Shown here piece after piece: positions 43,485-51,641 of a DNA stretch of 64,000 bases. Origin of the DNA: Cellvibrio polysaccharolyticus. Its GTDB lineage: Bacteria; Pseudomonadota; Gammaproteobacteria; Pseudomonadales; Cellvibrionaceae. The notes below the pieces were generated by a model, which saw nothing but the letters and a program-made list of their open reading frames with translations, was not told the origin of the DNA and made no database searches. Numbering within the stretch: position 1 is the first letter of the stretch; each line of letters opens with the position of its first letter. A program made the translations under genes and the position numbers. The DNA is taken from the NCBI RefSeq assembly GCF_015182315.1, contig NZ_PRDL01000001.1, positions 2,480,001 through 2,544,000 of the forward strand, read 5' to 3'.

Positions 43485-44468
43485 TTACGCTGGCAGCAAT
43501 TCTTTTACTGCGTCGCGCTCTTCCTGCAACTCTTTTTCAGTAGCTTGCATTTTGCCACGTGAGAATTCGTTAATTTCCAGGCCTTGAACGATTTCCCAAT
43601 CGCCGTTTTTGCAAACAACCGGGAAAGAGTAAATCAGACCTTTTTCGATGCCGTAGCTGCCATCGCTGTAAACGCCCATGCTGACCCAATCACCTTCGGC
43701 AGAACCCAGAGCCCAGGTGCGGATGTGATCAAGCGCAGCAGAAGCAGCAGAGGCAGCAGAAGAAGCACCACGGGCAGCAATAATAGCAGCACCGCGCTGT
43801 TGTACAGTCGGGATGTAGTCTGCTTCGTACCAGGCCTGGTCAATCAGGTCAGTAGCGGTTTTGCCGTCAACAGTTGCGTGATGAACGTCCGGATACTGGG
43901 TGGCAGAGTGGTTGCCCCAGATGATCAGTTTTTTCACGTCGTTTACGGTTTTACCGGTTTTTTGCGCCAGCTGGGTCAGGCCACGGTTATGGTCCAGACG
44001 GGTCATGGCAGTGAATTGGCGCGGGTTGATATCCGGCGCATTGCGCTGGGCAATCAGGGCATTAGTGTTAGCCGGGTTGCCAACAACCAATACTTTAATG
44101 TTGCGGGAAGCGTGATCGTTGATCGCTTTACCCTGCACAGAGAAGATAGCAGCGTTGGCAGACAGCAGGTCTTTACGCTCCATGCCCGGGCCGCGAGGAC
44201 GAGCGCCTACCAGCAAGGCGTAGTCGGTATCTTTGAAAGCAACGTTCGGATCGTCAGTGGTCACGATGCCAGCCAGCAATGGGAAGGCACAATCGTCCAG
44301 TTCCATTGCTACACCCTGAAGTGCTTTAAGTGCCGGAGTAATCTCCAGCAATTGCAGGATTACCGGTTGATCTTTGCCCAACAGGTCGCCAGCAGCGATG
44401 CGGAACAGAAGAGAGTAGCTGATTTGGCCAGCTGCGCCAGTGACGGTAACTCTTACAGGTGCTTTCAC
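43485..44468 (-). CDS. mdh: Malate dehydrogenase
   Basis: A 327-residue NAD-dependent enzyme of the TCA cycle, converting malate to oxaloacetate. The NAD-binding GAAGQISYSLLFRIA is at residues ~10-25; PRGPGMERKDLL is the mobile loop with the substrate Arg; GNPANTNALI and the catalytic His in IWGNHSATQYPDV are intact. The sequence is the cytosolic eukaryote-like/Burkholderia-type MDH, not the E. coli type. The Ser/Ala-rich run near residue 225 (GASSAASAASAALDH) is characteristic of that group. Probably monocistronic with strong terminators downstream. Confidence 0.97.
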   Translation of the reverse strand: MKAPVRVTVTGAAGQISYSLLFRIAAGDLLGKDQPVILQLLEITPALKALQGVAMELDDCAFPLLAGIVTTDDPNVAFKDTDYALLVGARPRGPGMERKDLLSANAAIFSVQGKAINDHASRNIKVLVVGNPANTNALIAQRNAPDINPRQFTAMTRLDHNRGLTQLAQKTGKTVNDVKKLIIWGNHSATQYPDVHHATVDGKTATDLIDQAWYEADYIPTVQQRGAAIIAARGASSAASAASAALDHIRTWALGSAEGDWVSMGVYSDGSYGIEKGLIYSFPVVCKNGDWEIVQGLEINEFSRGKMQATEKELQEERDAVKELLPA

Positions 44469-44693
44469 AATAGAACTCCGTTTTTAATAAATTCGGTTGA
44501 TAAAACAGAAGAACCGGCATCTTGTGCCGTTGATCGGGGCGGGATTATAGCGTTATTTGATAACCAATTTCATCTATCAAATCACTGCAGAGCAGTTATT
44601 CGCTGCCCTTTGCCACTCCCGCTCTTACAGAGCGCGGCCATTTACCAGGGGCGTAACGCGCTGGTTTTGCGGCAAAAAATGCCGCGTAAATCG

Positions 44694-45329
44694 TTAATTT
44701 TGCTGATAACGCGCCAGTAATCTAGCGTAAAGCTGCTCGCTGAAATCAGCCAGCGAGGCATCCAGCTGGCTGACCACCTCGACCAGATGTTCATTATCTT
44801 CGCGACCGTCCTGCCACAATTTCCGGTAGCTGCCGGATTGGTAGCCGTGGTCCTGACGGAAAAAATTCAATACATTTTTACCCACGTAGCCTTTGTACAA
44901 ATCATCAAAGGTCATTTCTACGCCTTGCATCAGGCCGGCAAAATGTTGCACATGAAAATGCTGATCCTGAAGCGTTGCCAACGCAAAGGCTTCTACATCT
45001 TTACGAAAATCAGCGCTGGTGACAGGTTGCACCAATTGCGCCAAAACCTCGCTCACCATCGCATCGCTGGCGGGGCTTTTTTGCAACAAAATACTTAATC
45101 CAAAATGCCAGATATCGATCAGCTCCAGCGCAACCTGGTCTACGTCCGGCTGCTGCTTTTTCCACCACTTCCAACCGTAATGGTCGAGTAATTCAGCACA
45201 TTCCACCCAGATAGCGCGATACCAGGCATTGCCCTGCTCGCGCCAGGCGCTGTGAACGCGGGTGTTCATGCTGTCTTGCAATTCCAGCATTTTAAATAGT
45301 TGCTGTCTCTGTACTTGTTGCTGCGTCAT
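44694..45329 (-). CDS. dUTP diphosphatase-like (all-alpha NTP pyrophosphohydrolase)
   Basis: A 211-residue helical protein. The ATG at 45329 lies 58 bp after the tatD stop; the longer frame (to 45461) would overlap tatD. The metal-binding pattern of dimeric dUTPases/MazG relatives is visible: E-x-x-E in WVECAELLDH near residue 40 and E-x-x-D in ALELIDIWHF near residue 65. The middle part LDHYGWKWWKKQQPDVDQ is typical of the dimeric dUTPase-like group in Gammaproteobacteria. It would hydrolyse dUTP or related nucleotides to the monophosphate. Specificity is by family inference. Confidence 0.75.
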   Translation of the reverse strand: MTQQQVQRQQLFKMLELQDSMNTRVHSAWREQGNAWYRAIWVECAELLDHYGWKWWKKQQPDVDQVALELIDIWHFGLSILLQKSPASDAMVSEVLAQLVQPVTSADFRKDVEAFALATLQDQHFHVQHFAGLMQGVEMTFDDLYKGYVGKNVLNFFRQDHGYQSGSYRKLWQDGREDNEHLVEVVSQLDASLADFSEQLYARLLARYQQN

Positions 45330-45387
45330 AACTGGGTCCGTAATAACTGGGGCGGTAAAAACCAGGTTCGTATTTTCGGTGCAGGGT

Positions 45388-46176
45388 TTAGGGCAAATAT
45401 TGCTTTGCCTTGCCAAACAAACGATAGAAATTTTCAGTGGTGTGTTGTGCCAGCTCTTCAAACGGCAGGCCTTTTACCTCGGCCACAAACTCAGCCACTT
45501 CACGCACATTTTTCGGTTCGTTGGGCTTGCCGCGATAAGGCACCGGTGCCAGATAAGGCGAGTCGGTTTCCACCAATAGCCGGTCAATCGGCATTTTTCT
45601 CACCACTTCGCGAATTTGCTCGGCATTTTTAAAGGTCACTATGCCGGAGATCGAGATGTAGTAGTTCAGTTCCAGCGCCTCGCGGGCCATCTCCCAGTCT
45701 TCGGTAAAACAGTGTAGAACACCGCTGAACTCGCGGCTGGCATGTTCACGGATCAGCGCCAGGGTATCGGCTTTGGCTTCACGGGTATGTACCACTACCG
45801 GCAAACCGGCTTGCGCACCGGCGTGCAGGTGCATGATGAAGCTTTCCTGCTGTAGCGCTTTGCTATCGGTTTCGTAGTGGTAATCCAGCCCGGTTTCACC
45901 GAACGCAACCACTTTGCTTTCTTTCGCCCAGTCGAGTAACTGCTCAATGCTGGCAGTACCGGCAGTAACATCGCAAGGATGGATACCTACCGAGGCGACC
46001 ACAGAAGGATATTGTTGGGCAATGTCTACCACCTGACGGATATTCGCCAGACTGATACCAATGCAGAGCATTTGCTGGACACCGCGAGCATGAGCTGCAG
46101 CGATGGCCTGATCAAGGTCGCCACCATAGACATCAAGCTTTAGTCGATCAAGGTGGCAATGAGAGTCAATTAACAT
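45388..46176 (-). CDS. tatD: TatD family deoxyribonuclease/hydrolase
   Basis: A 262-residue TIM-barrel metal-dependent hydrolase. Metal ligands are visible: IDSHCHLD at residues 3-10, the Glu in VAFGETGLDYHY near 92, His in PVVVHTREA near 132, LHCFTED near 160 and Asp in LVETDSPYLAP near 205. The length and C-terminus (NEPKNVREVAEFVAEVKG) match the YcfH subgroup, which in pseudomonads follows pilZ and holB, as here. Cytoplasmic; DNA 3'-repair or related phosphodiesterase activity is known for the family. Confidence 0.92.
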   Translation of the reverse strand: MLIDSHCHLDRLKLDVYGGDLDQAIAAAHARGVQQMLCIGISLANIRQVVDIAQQYPSVVASVGIHPCDVTAGTASIEQLLDWAKESKVVAFGETGLDYHYETDSKALQQESFIMHLHAGAQAGLPVVVHTREAKADTLALIREHASREFSGVLHCFTEDWEMAREALELNYYISISGIVTFKNAEQIREVVRKMPIDRLLVETDSPYLAPVPYRGKPNEPKNVREVAEFVAEVKGLPFEELAQHTTENFYRLFGKAKQYLP

Positions 46177-46280
46177 GAGATAACACCGTAATCATCGCAG
46201 CAGATGCTGCCGGGATGATGGTCAATAATTGCGTCAAGGAAGCAGAAATAAATAGAAAGGCAGCAGGCAGAACAACCGTG

Positions 46281-46646
46281 TTACATGGTGTGCGTAGGGC
46301 GATCTGACGAAAGCGCACCGGCCAGATAAGTTTCAATGCGGGTAACCGCGGTATTGTCCTGATCACTGAACTGCACACCAATGCCGGCAGCCCGATTTCC
46401 CTGTGCGCCTTTGGGTGTAACCCATACCACCTTGCCCGCCACCGGGATTTTCTCCGGTTCGTCCATCAGGCTCAGCAACATGAAGACTTCGTCACCCAAC
46501 TTGTAGCTTTTACCGGTGGGTATGAACATGCCGCCGTTTTTTACGAAGGGCATATAGGCAGCGTAAAGTACGGCTTTATCCTTGATTGTCAGAGAAAGAA
46601 TGCCATTTCGGGCACCGCCACCGAGAGGTTGCATATATCCATCCAT
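46281..46646 (-). CDS. pilZ: Type IV pilus PilZ protein
   Basis: A 121-residue single PilZ domain. LSLTIKDKAVLYAAYMPFVKNGGMFIPT matches P. aeruginosa PilZ, including the absence of the usual RxxxR c-di-GMP-binding motif at the N-terminus. In pilus systems PilZ works with PilB and FimX for pilus assembly. The order holB-pilZ-tatD is the same as in Pseudomonas, and the gene is 60 bp from the holB stop. The start codon is not backed by a strong ribosome site; a Met at residue 5 is an alternative. Confidence 0.9.
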   Translation of the reverse strand: MDGYMQPLGGGARNGILSLTIKDKAVLYAAYMPFVKNGGMFIPTGKSYKLGDEVFMLLSLMDEPEKIPVAGKVVWVTPKGAQGNRAAGIGVQFSDQDNTAVTRIETYLAGALSSDRPTHTM

Positions 46647-46706
46647 CGAAGTTGAAACTGTTGCCGGTTACGCCAGCATGAATGCGGGAAACACTAAATG
46701 ATCTTC

Positions 46707-47747
46707 CTAGCGATGTCCAGATAACTTTCCGCCGCCCGCTGCAGCGTTTTGCCCGCTGCGCAGCAGTGCGCTCCAGTCCATTAGCAGCTCTTCCAGCATC
46801 AGTTGTTTATTGGGGTTGGCGCCACTATTCCACAACCGCTTAATGTGTAACAACTTCTCCAGATAGCGCTGCAACACGTCGCTGCGCAGCGATTCCAGGC
46901 TGACTTTGAAGTCGGCAGGTAAACGGGCAACCACCGCATCTTCATGGCCGTGCTGCAACCGGGCAACGCTGTGCAGCAAAGCCGATAGCCATTCCAGCAA
47001 CGCGGTAATATCGCCGGTATGCCACTGCGCCGCCAGTTCTACGGCAGAGATGCCACCCTGACTCAGGCGCGCCAACTGCAGCTGCCATTGTTCGCGCTGC
47101 TCCAGAGTGTCGTCTTTCAGCAATGACAAGGCGGTTAAGGGTGCGCCACGCGCCAGATCAATCAACAGTTCCGGTGCAACCTGGCTGCCGCCCAGCAACG
47201 GCGCTATCCAATGCAGTACCTGCTCACGAGCCGGCATGGGTAACATTTTCAATTGGCAGCGGGAGCGAATGGTAGGCAACACACTGAAAGGCGCATGGCT
47301 GATCAAAATCAGCAGGGTTTTGTTGGCCGGCTCTTCAAGCGTTTTCAATAAGGCATTGGCGGCGTTGGCGTTCATGGCTTCGGCCGGCTGCAACACCACC
47401 ACTTTAAAACCGCCCTGCTGGGCGGTTTTGCTCATGGATTCGGTCAGTGTGCGTATCTGGTCAACCTTGATGGTTTTACTGTCTTCTTCCGGAGCCACCT
47501 CCAGCAAATCAGGGTGAGTGCCCGCCTGATTCAACTGACAACCCCGACATTTACCACAAGGCACACCCATCACGGGCGATGCACACAACACGTAGTGCGC
47601 CAGCGCCAGCGCCACATGGGCTTTACCAATCCCTTTGGGTCCGGCCAGCATGATTGCGTGGGGCATCCTCTCGCTGGCCAGCAATCCCAGATATTGCTGC
47701 CAGACCTGTTGCTGCCAGGGATAAGGTAAAACGGGGAATTCAATCAT
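46707..47747 (-). CDS. holB: DNA polymerase III subunit delta'
   Basis: A 346-residue clamp-loader subunit. The P-loop is degenerate-looking but present (AGPKGIGKAHVAL near residue 35); four zinc-ligand cysteines follow in CASPVMGVPCGKCRGCQLN near 60-78; the sensor region LLKTLEEPANKTLLILISHAPFSVLPTIRSRCQ near 125-165 is diagnostic (SRC motif). Upstream context in pseudomonads is tmk-holB-pilZ-tatD; here a plus-strand pseudouridine synthase sits between holB and tmk. Confidence 0.95.
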   Translation of the reverse strand: MIEFPVLPYPWQQQVWQQYLGLLASERMPHAIMLAGPKGIGKAHVALALAHYVLCASPVMGVPCGKCRGCQLNQAGTHPDLLEVAPEEDSKTIKVDQIRTLTESMSKTAQQGGFKVVVLQPAEAMNANAANALLKTLEEPANKTLLILISHAPFSVLPTIRSRCQLKMLPMPAREQVLHWIAPLLGGSQVAPELLIDLARGAPLTALSLLKDDTLEQREQWQLQLARLSQGGISAVELAAQWHTGDITALLEWLSALLHSVARLQHGHEDAVVARLPADFKVSLESLRSDVLQRYLEKLLHIKRLWNSGANPNKQLMLEELLMDWSALLRSGQNAAAGGGKLSGHR

Positions 47748-47843
47748 GCCAAAAATCCGGAGGTTGCCAACGCGGGGTTATTGCAGCTTACCAACAGCAG
47801 CTGTTATTTGCGATAATTCGTTTTTCAGCTGAAATGTGTGCCC

Positions 47844-48482
47844 ATGTCTTCTGCCAATATCACCATCCTCTATCAGGATGACGACCTGCTTATTCTCAAC
47901 AAACCCGCCGGATTGCTTACCGTACCCGGCAAAGGCCCCGAGAAACAGGACTGCCTGATCAATCGGGCGCTCAAATTCAACCCCAACGCGCGCGTGGTTC
48001 ATCGGCTGGATCAGGGTACGTCGGGAATTGTCATGATTCCGCTGAATTATCAAACCTTGCGAACCATGACCAAGCAGTTTGAAGCGCGCGACATACATAA
48101 GCGTTATATGGCGGTGGTAGGCGGCTTGCTGGAACAGGATGAAGGTGAAGTCATGCTGCCGCTGATTTGTGACTGGCCCAACCGGCCGTTACAAAAAGTT
48201 TGCCATGAACACGGCAAACCGGCGCATACCCGTTATCAGGTCATAGAACGCGATGAAGCCCGGCAAGTCACCCGGGTGAAGCTGGAACCGGTGAGTGGCC
48301 GCACCCACCAGTTGCGGGTTCATATGCTCAGTATGGGTCATGCCATTCTGGGCGATCAGCTGTATGCTCCCGATGAGCTACGGGCAATGGCGCCACGCCT
48401 GCTGCTTCACGCCTGCCATATCCACCTGCACCATCCCATTTCCGGAAAATTTATCAGTATTGATTGCGAGCCGGAGTTCTAG
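47844..48482 (+). CDS. RluA-family pseudouridine synthase (short form)
   Basis: A 212-residue RluA-type enzyme with the active-site block VVHRLDQGTSGIVMIPL (catalytic Asp in HRLD near residue 55) and the PVSGRTHQLRVHMLSMGHAILGDQLY segment. It most resembles RluA, which modifies 23S U746 and tRNA U32, but the exact target is unproven. The ATG at 47844 is preferred over the GTG at 47838; neither has a clear ribosome site. It is on the plus strand between holB and tmk, both on the minus strand, and its stop overlaps the tmk stop region by 4 bp. Confidence 0.85.
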   Translation: MSSANITILYQDDDLLILNKPAGLLTVPGKGPEKQDCLINRALKFNPNARVVHRLDQGTSGIVMIPLNYQTLRTMTKQFEARDIHKRYMAVVGGLLEQDEGEVMLPLICDWPNRPLQKVCHEHGKPAHTRYQVIERDEARQVTRVKLEPVSGRTHQLRVHMLSMGHAILGDQLYAPDELRAMAPRLLLHACHIHLHHPISGKFISIDCEPEF

Positions 48483-49126
48483 AGAACTTCTGAAGAATGT
48501 TGTTCAGGTAACAAACGCTCCAGCACCTGATCGATTTGTCGCTGCACATCCTCAAGCGGGTTGCCGGCGTCAACCACCGCATAACGGCCAGGTGCTGCCG
48601 CGGCTCGTTCGCGATACCCGGCACGCACTCGCTCGAAAAAGGAAACTTCTTCCCGCTCAAAACGATCCAGCACCCCGCGATGGCTGGCGCGCTGCAAGCC
48701 GGTTTCCACGTCGATATCCAGCACGATGGTCAAATCCGGCTGCAAGCCCTGCTGCACCATCGCCTCCAACTGCAAAATCATCGCTTTGTCCAACCCTCTT
48801 CCGGCGCCCTGATAAGCATAGGTGGCATCGGTAAAACGATCGCACAACACCCAGGCGCCCCGGTCGAGCGCGGGCCGGATAACGCCCGCCAGATGCTGCG
48901 CACGCGCTGAAAAAATCAGCAACAATTCGGCCACTGCATCAAAGGCTTCATTGCGTTGGGCCAGCAAGACTTCGCGAATTTCTTCGGCGAGTGGTGTACC
49001 ACCAGGTTCGCGGCTTACCACCACATCAATACCACGCTGTTCAAGCCAATTGCGAACGTGGATCAAATTGGTCGACTTGCCGACCCCCTCGGTACCTTCA
49101 AGCGTAATGAATTTGCCAGGATTCAT
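48479..49126 (-). CDS. tmk: Thymidylate kinase
   Basis: A 215-residue dTMP kinase making dTDP. The P-loop GTEGVGKST is at residues 10-18, the DR(Y/F/H) motif CDRFTDATYAYQG near 95-107, and a C-terminal LID-type Arg-rich segment follows (ERVRAGYRERAAAAPGRY). The N-terminus MNPGKFITLEGTEG is standard. It converges with the inserted pseudouridine synthase gene (4-bp overlap of stops). Confidence 0.97.
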   Translation of the reverse strand: MNPGKFITLEGTEGVGKSTNLIHVRNWLEQRGIDVVVSREPGGTPLAEEIREVLLAQRNEAFDAVAELLLIFSARAQHLAGVIRPALDRGAWVLCDRFTDATYAYQGAGRGLDKAMILQLEAMVQQGLQPDLTIVLDIDVETGLQRASHRGVLDRFEREEVSFFERVRAGYRERAAAAPGRYAVVDAGNPLEDVQRQIDQVLERLLPEQHSSEVL

Positions 49127-49288
49127 AAATTAACCACCAACATTATTGAATAATTTTTATTCGCAACTCTTTAAAAGCCGCCAGTAAAGCCATCTCAAAA
49201 ACTGACGCGAAATGCAGCAAAATCAGCCCTCAGTGCATTTACTCTACATTTATTTACTCAGGAAACCCACTCCAATATCAACCCGAAC

Positions 49289-49317
49289 TGGTCAAGTCAG
49301 GGGTGGACGCGTATTAT
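49289..49317 (+). promoter_or_regulatory. Putative sigma-70 promoter of ppiB-lpxH
   Basis: TGGTCA (49289-49294) and TATTAT (49312-49317) with a 17-bp spacer lie 41 bp before the ppiB ATG; the leader then contains CTGGAGGACTTACCC with a good GGAGG ribosome site. Confidence 0.65.
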
Positions 49318-49358
49318 GCGCAGCTCGTTTCATTACACCAGCGCTGGAGGACTTACCC

Positions 49359-49850
49359 ATGATCACCTTGCACACCAATTACGGCGATATAGTGCTTGAG
49401 CTGGATTTTGAAAAAGCGCCGGTTTCGGCCGCCAATTTCAAGCAATACGCTGAAGAAGGTTTTTACAGCGGCACTATTTTTCACCGCGTCATTGATGGCT
49501 TTATGATTCAAGGCGGCGGCATGACCGAAGACATGGAACAAAAAACGACCCGTGAGCCAATTCAGAACGAAGCCGAAAACGGCCTGAAGAACGTTACCGG
49601 CAGCGTTGCCATGGCTCGTACCAACGATCCGCACAGTGCCACTGCACAATTTTTCATTAACGTGAAAGACAACAACTTCCTGAATCACACCGCACCATCG
49701 GGTCAGGGTTGGGGTTATTGTGTATTCGGCAAAGTTACTGATGGCATGGACGTTGTTAACAAAATCAAAGGCGCTAAAACAGCAACCAAAGGTTATCACT
49801 CCGACGTACCGGTTGATGCTGTGGTTATTGAGCGCGTAACTGTCGCTTAA
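49359..49850 (+). CDS. ppiB: Cytoplasmic peptidyl-prolyl cis-trans isomerase B
   Basis: A 163-residue cyclophilin. The ATG at 49359 has GGAGG upstream and yields MITLHTNYGDIVLELD, the family N-terminus; the open frame begins further up without support. The active site FHRVIDGFMIQGGG (Arg) and SATAQFFINVKDNNFLNH are intact. No signal peptide, so this is the cytoplasmic form. It is cotranscribed with lpxH (8-bp gap), the same order as in Pseudomonas. Confidence 0.96.
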   Translation: MITLHTNYGDIVLELDFEKAPVSAANFKQYAEEGFYSGTIFHRVIDGFMIQGGGMTEDMEQKTTREPIQNEAENGLKNVTGSVAMARTNDPHSATAQFFINVKDNNFLNHTAPSGQGWGYCVFGKVTDGMDVVNKIKGAKTATKGYHSDVPVDAVVIERVTVA

Positions 49851-49858
49851 TTGTTGTT

Positions 49859-50581
49859 ATGACCGCTCTGTTCATTTCCGATTTGCATTTGAACGAATTA
49901 CGCCCGGATATCACCCGGGCGTTTTACGTTTTTTTGCAGCAAAAAGCAGCCGGTGCTGATGCGCTTTATATTCTTGGCGATTTTTTTGATGCATGGATCG
50001 GTGACGATGATGATTCAGAATTATCACAAGGCGTTGCCACTGCGCTGAAACAACTGTCCGATCAGGGCACTCGCCTGTTTTTTATGCACGGCAACCGCGA
50101 TTTTCTGCTTGGCCAGGATTACGCCAGCCGCTGCGGTGCCACACTGATTGATGAAGGCACCCTTATTGATTTGTATGGCTGCCCTACACTTTTACTGCAC
50201 GGCGATAGCCTTTGTATCGACGACATTCCCTATCAGCAATTCCGCAATCAGGTTCGTATGCCCGCCTGGCAACAACAGGTGCTGGCACAGCCATTGGCTG
50301 TTCGCCGCGTTATGGCCGCCAATATGCGTTCGCAAAGCGAAGGCATGAACAGCCTTAAAGCCAGTGACATTATGGATGTGAATCTTGCCGAGGTGAGCCG
50401 CGTTATGCAGAGCGCCGGTGTGCAACGCCTCATTCATGGCCACACCCACCGCCCCGCCCGCCATCAATTGGAAATCAATAACCAGCCCGCCGAACGGATT
50501 GTGCTGGGTGACTGGCACAGCCACGGTTGGTGCCTGACGGCAAACGAAGAAACGCTTGAATTGGAAAGCTGGCCGCTTTAA
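49859..50581 (+). CDS. lpxH: UDP-2,3-diacylglucosamine diphosphatase
   Basis: A 240-residue calcineurin-like metallophosphatase that cleaves UDP-2,3-diacylglucosamine to lipid X and UMP in lipid A synthesis. All metal-binding motifs are present: ISDLHL (residues 6-11), GDFFDAWIGDDD (~40), GNRDFLLG (~78), LLHGDSLC (~113) and HGHTHRP (~193). Cytoplasmic, peripheral to the membrane. Confidence 0.96.
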   Translation: MTALFISDLHLNELRPDITRAFYVFLQQKAAGADALYILGDFFDAWIGDDDDSELSQGVATALKQLSDQGTRLFFMHGNRDFLLGQDYASRCGATLIDEGTLIDLYGCPTLLLHGDSLCIDDIPYQQFRNQVRMPAWQQQVLAQPLAVRRVMAANMRSQSEGMNSLKASDIMDVNLAEVSRVMQSAGVQRLIHGHTHRPARHQLEINNQPAERIVLGDWHSHGWCLTANEETLELESWPL

Positions 50582-50593
50582 TAAACCGGGCAA

Positions 50594-50959
50594 TCAGCGG
50601 CTGAAATAATAAGCTGCAAATAATATCCACGAACCTGACAGCAACAACCAGGGCAGAACAGACCGCTGAGCTGACACGGGTGGCTGCAGGGGTTGCGACA
50701 AATTACCAGGCTCTTTTACCGATTCCGCATGACGTAATAATTCACGAGTCTTTTTTGAGCGCTTGTCCAACTCGCGACTACGCTCATTTTGTTGCCGCAA
50801 CCACATTTCCATACCCTGCTGCAGGCCGGCGCGAATAGCGCGACTTTCTTCACGGCTGTAACCGCTTTGCTGAATAGCATTGGCGATTTTAGTCGCCTCC
50901 TGCTTCAAATCGCGCCGATCTTTTCGCGAGCTGTCACGCTCTTTTACCATTTGATTCAT
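50594..50959 (-). CDS. DUF2956-like small membrane protein
   Basis: A 121-residue protein with a charged helical N-terminal part (residues ~1-75: DLKQEATKIANAIQQSGYSREESRAIRAGLQQGMEMWLRQQ is the region) and a single C-terminal membrane helix (~102-118, PWLLLSGSWILFAAYYF). The arrangement suggests a tail-anchored protein with a coiled-coil cytoplasmic domain. It resembles the DUF2956 family of Shewanella and Vibrio as I remember it. Start overlaps the upstream stop by 4 bp (ATGA), indicating an operon with the META-domain lipoprotein. Confidence 0.7.
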   Translation of the reverse strand: MNQMVKERDSSRKDRRDLKQEATKIANAIQQSGYSREESRAIRAGLQQGMEMWLRQQNERSRELDKRSKKTRELLRHAESVKEPGNLSQPLQPPVSAQRSVLPWLLLSGSWILFAAYYFSR

Positions 50960-51396
50960 TCAGTTTCCGACTCATCGCGCGCCGCGCGAATAATTTGCTG
51001 TCCGGCAGCGTCCCGCAAAATTAATATTTCATTTTCCAACGTGGCCTGGGCGGCGGTGGGAAAGGCTGCCAGAAAACGCGCCTCCTGCTCCATCAGCGCG
51101 GGAACGCAAGCCATTTTGGTAGTCCCCAGGGGTTCAATAATCAGCGTTTCTTCGGTATAGCTGTATTTGCCGAAGAAACGATTGCAACTGGCATTGCCAT
51201 TCAGCGTACCGTCTTCCGCAAAATGAATACGTGCCGGGCTGCGGTCAACAACCGGCCGGTCGCCGATATATTCAACCACCCAGATACCAGGAAGATAGGA
51301 TTGGATCACTTCAATTTTACCCGGTGCAGAAAATTGTTTGCATGCCGCCAGCGTAACCAGCAACGACGTCAATAATAAAAGAATCGTGTTGCGCAT
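50956..51396 (-). CDS. META-domain (HslJ-like) lipoprotein
   Basis: A 146-residue lipoprotein. The ATG at 51396 opens a lipoprotein signal with the lipobox LAAC (Cys19); the longer frame to 51489 lacks such a sequence. The mature part has the META-domain pattern: GIWVVEYIGDRPVVDRSPARIHF, then DGTLNGNASCNRFFGKY, LIIEPLGTTKMACVP and EARFLAAF. The Cys in NASCNRF and the later MAC are typical. HslJ family members are linked to heat shock and novobiocin resistance. The location is the outer-membrane inner leaflet or periplasm (residue after Cys is Lys). Confidence 0.85.
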   Translation of the reverse strand: MRNTILLLLTSLLVTLAACKQFSAPGKIEVIQSYLPGIWVVEYIGDRPVVDRSPARIHFAEDGTLNGNASCNRFFGKYSYTEETLIIEPLGTTKMACVPALMEQEARFLAAFPTAAQATLENEILILRDAAGQQIIRAARDESETE

Positions 51397-51641
51397 TGTT
51401 ATTTCCACCCTTGCATTATTGTTGGTATGTCGGTTATGGAGAAGCCACCTGACGGATGAGACTGCCAGCCGTGGTAAAAGTTTAGCCAACCTGTGCCGGC
51501 CTTGAAGCGCGCAATGAGAAAATCGTCAAATAATTCAGAGAATGGTAAGAATCATACCGACATTCTGTCGTATTTAGCTACATCAATAATGTGAAATCAT
51601 GGATCTCCCCACCCTTGCTTCAATGCCCCGCTAATAAAACC

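Noticed and set aside
43584..44720. Plus-strand frame of 378 codons opposite mdh
   Set aside because: Shadow of malate dehydrogenase; its length reflects biased codon use on the mdh strand.
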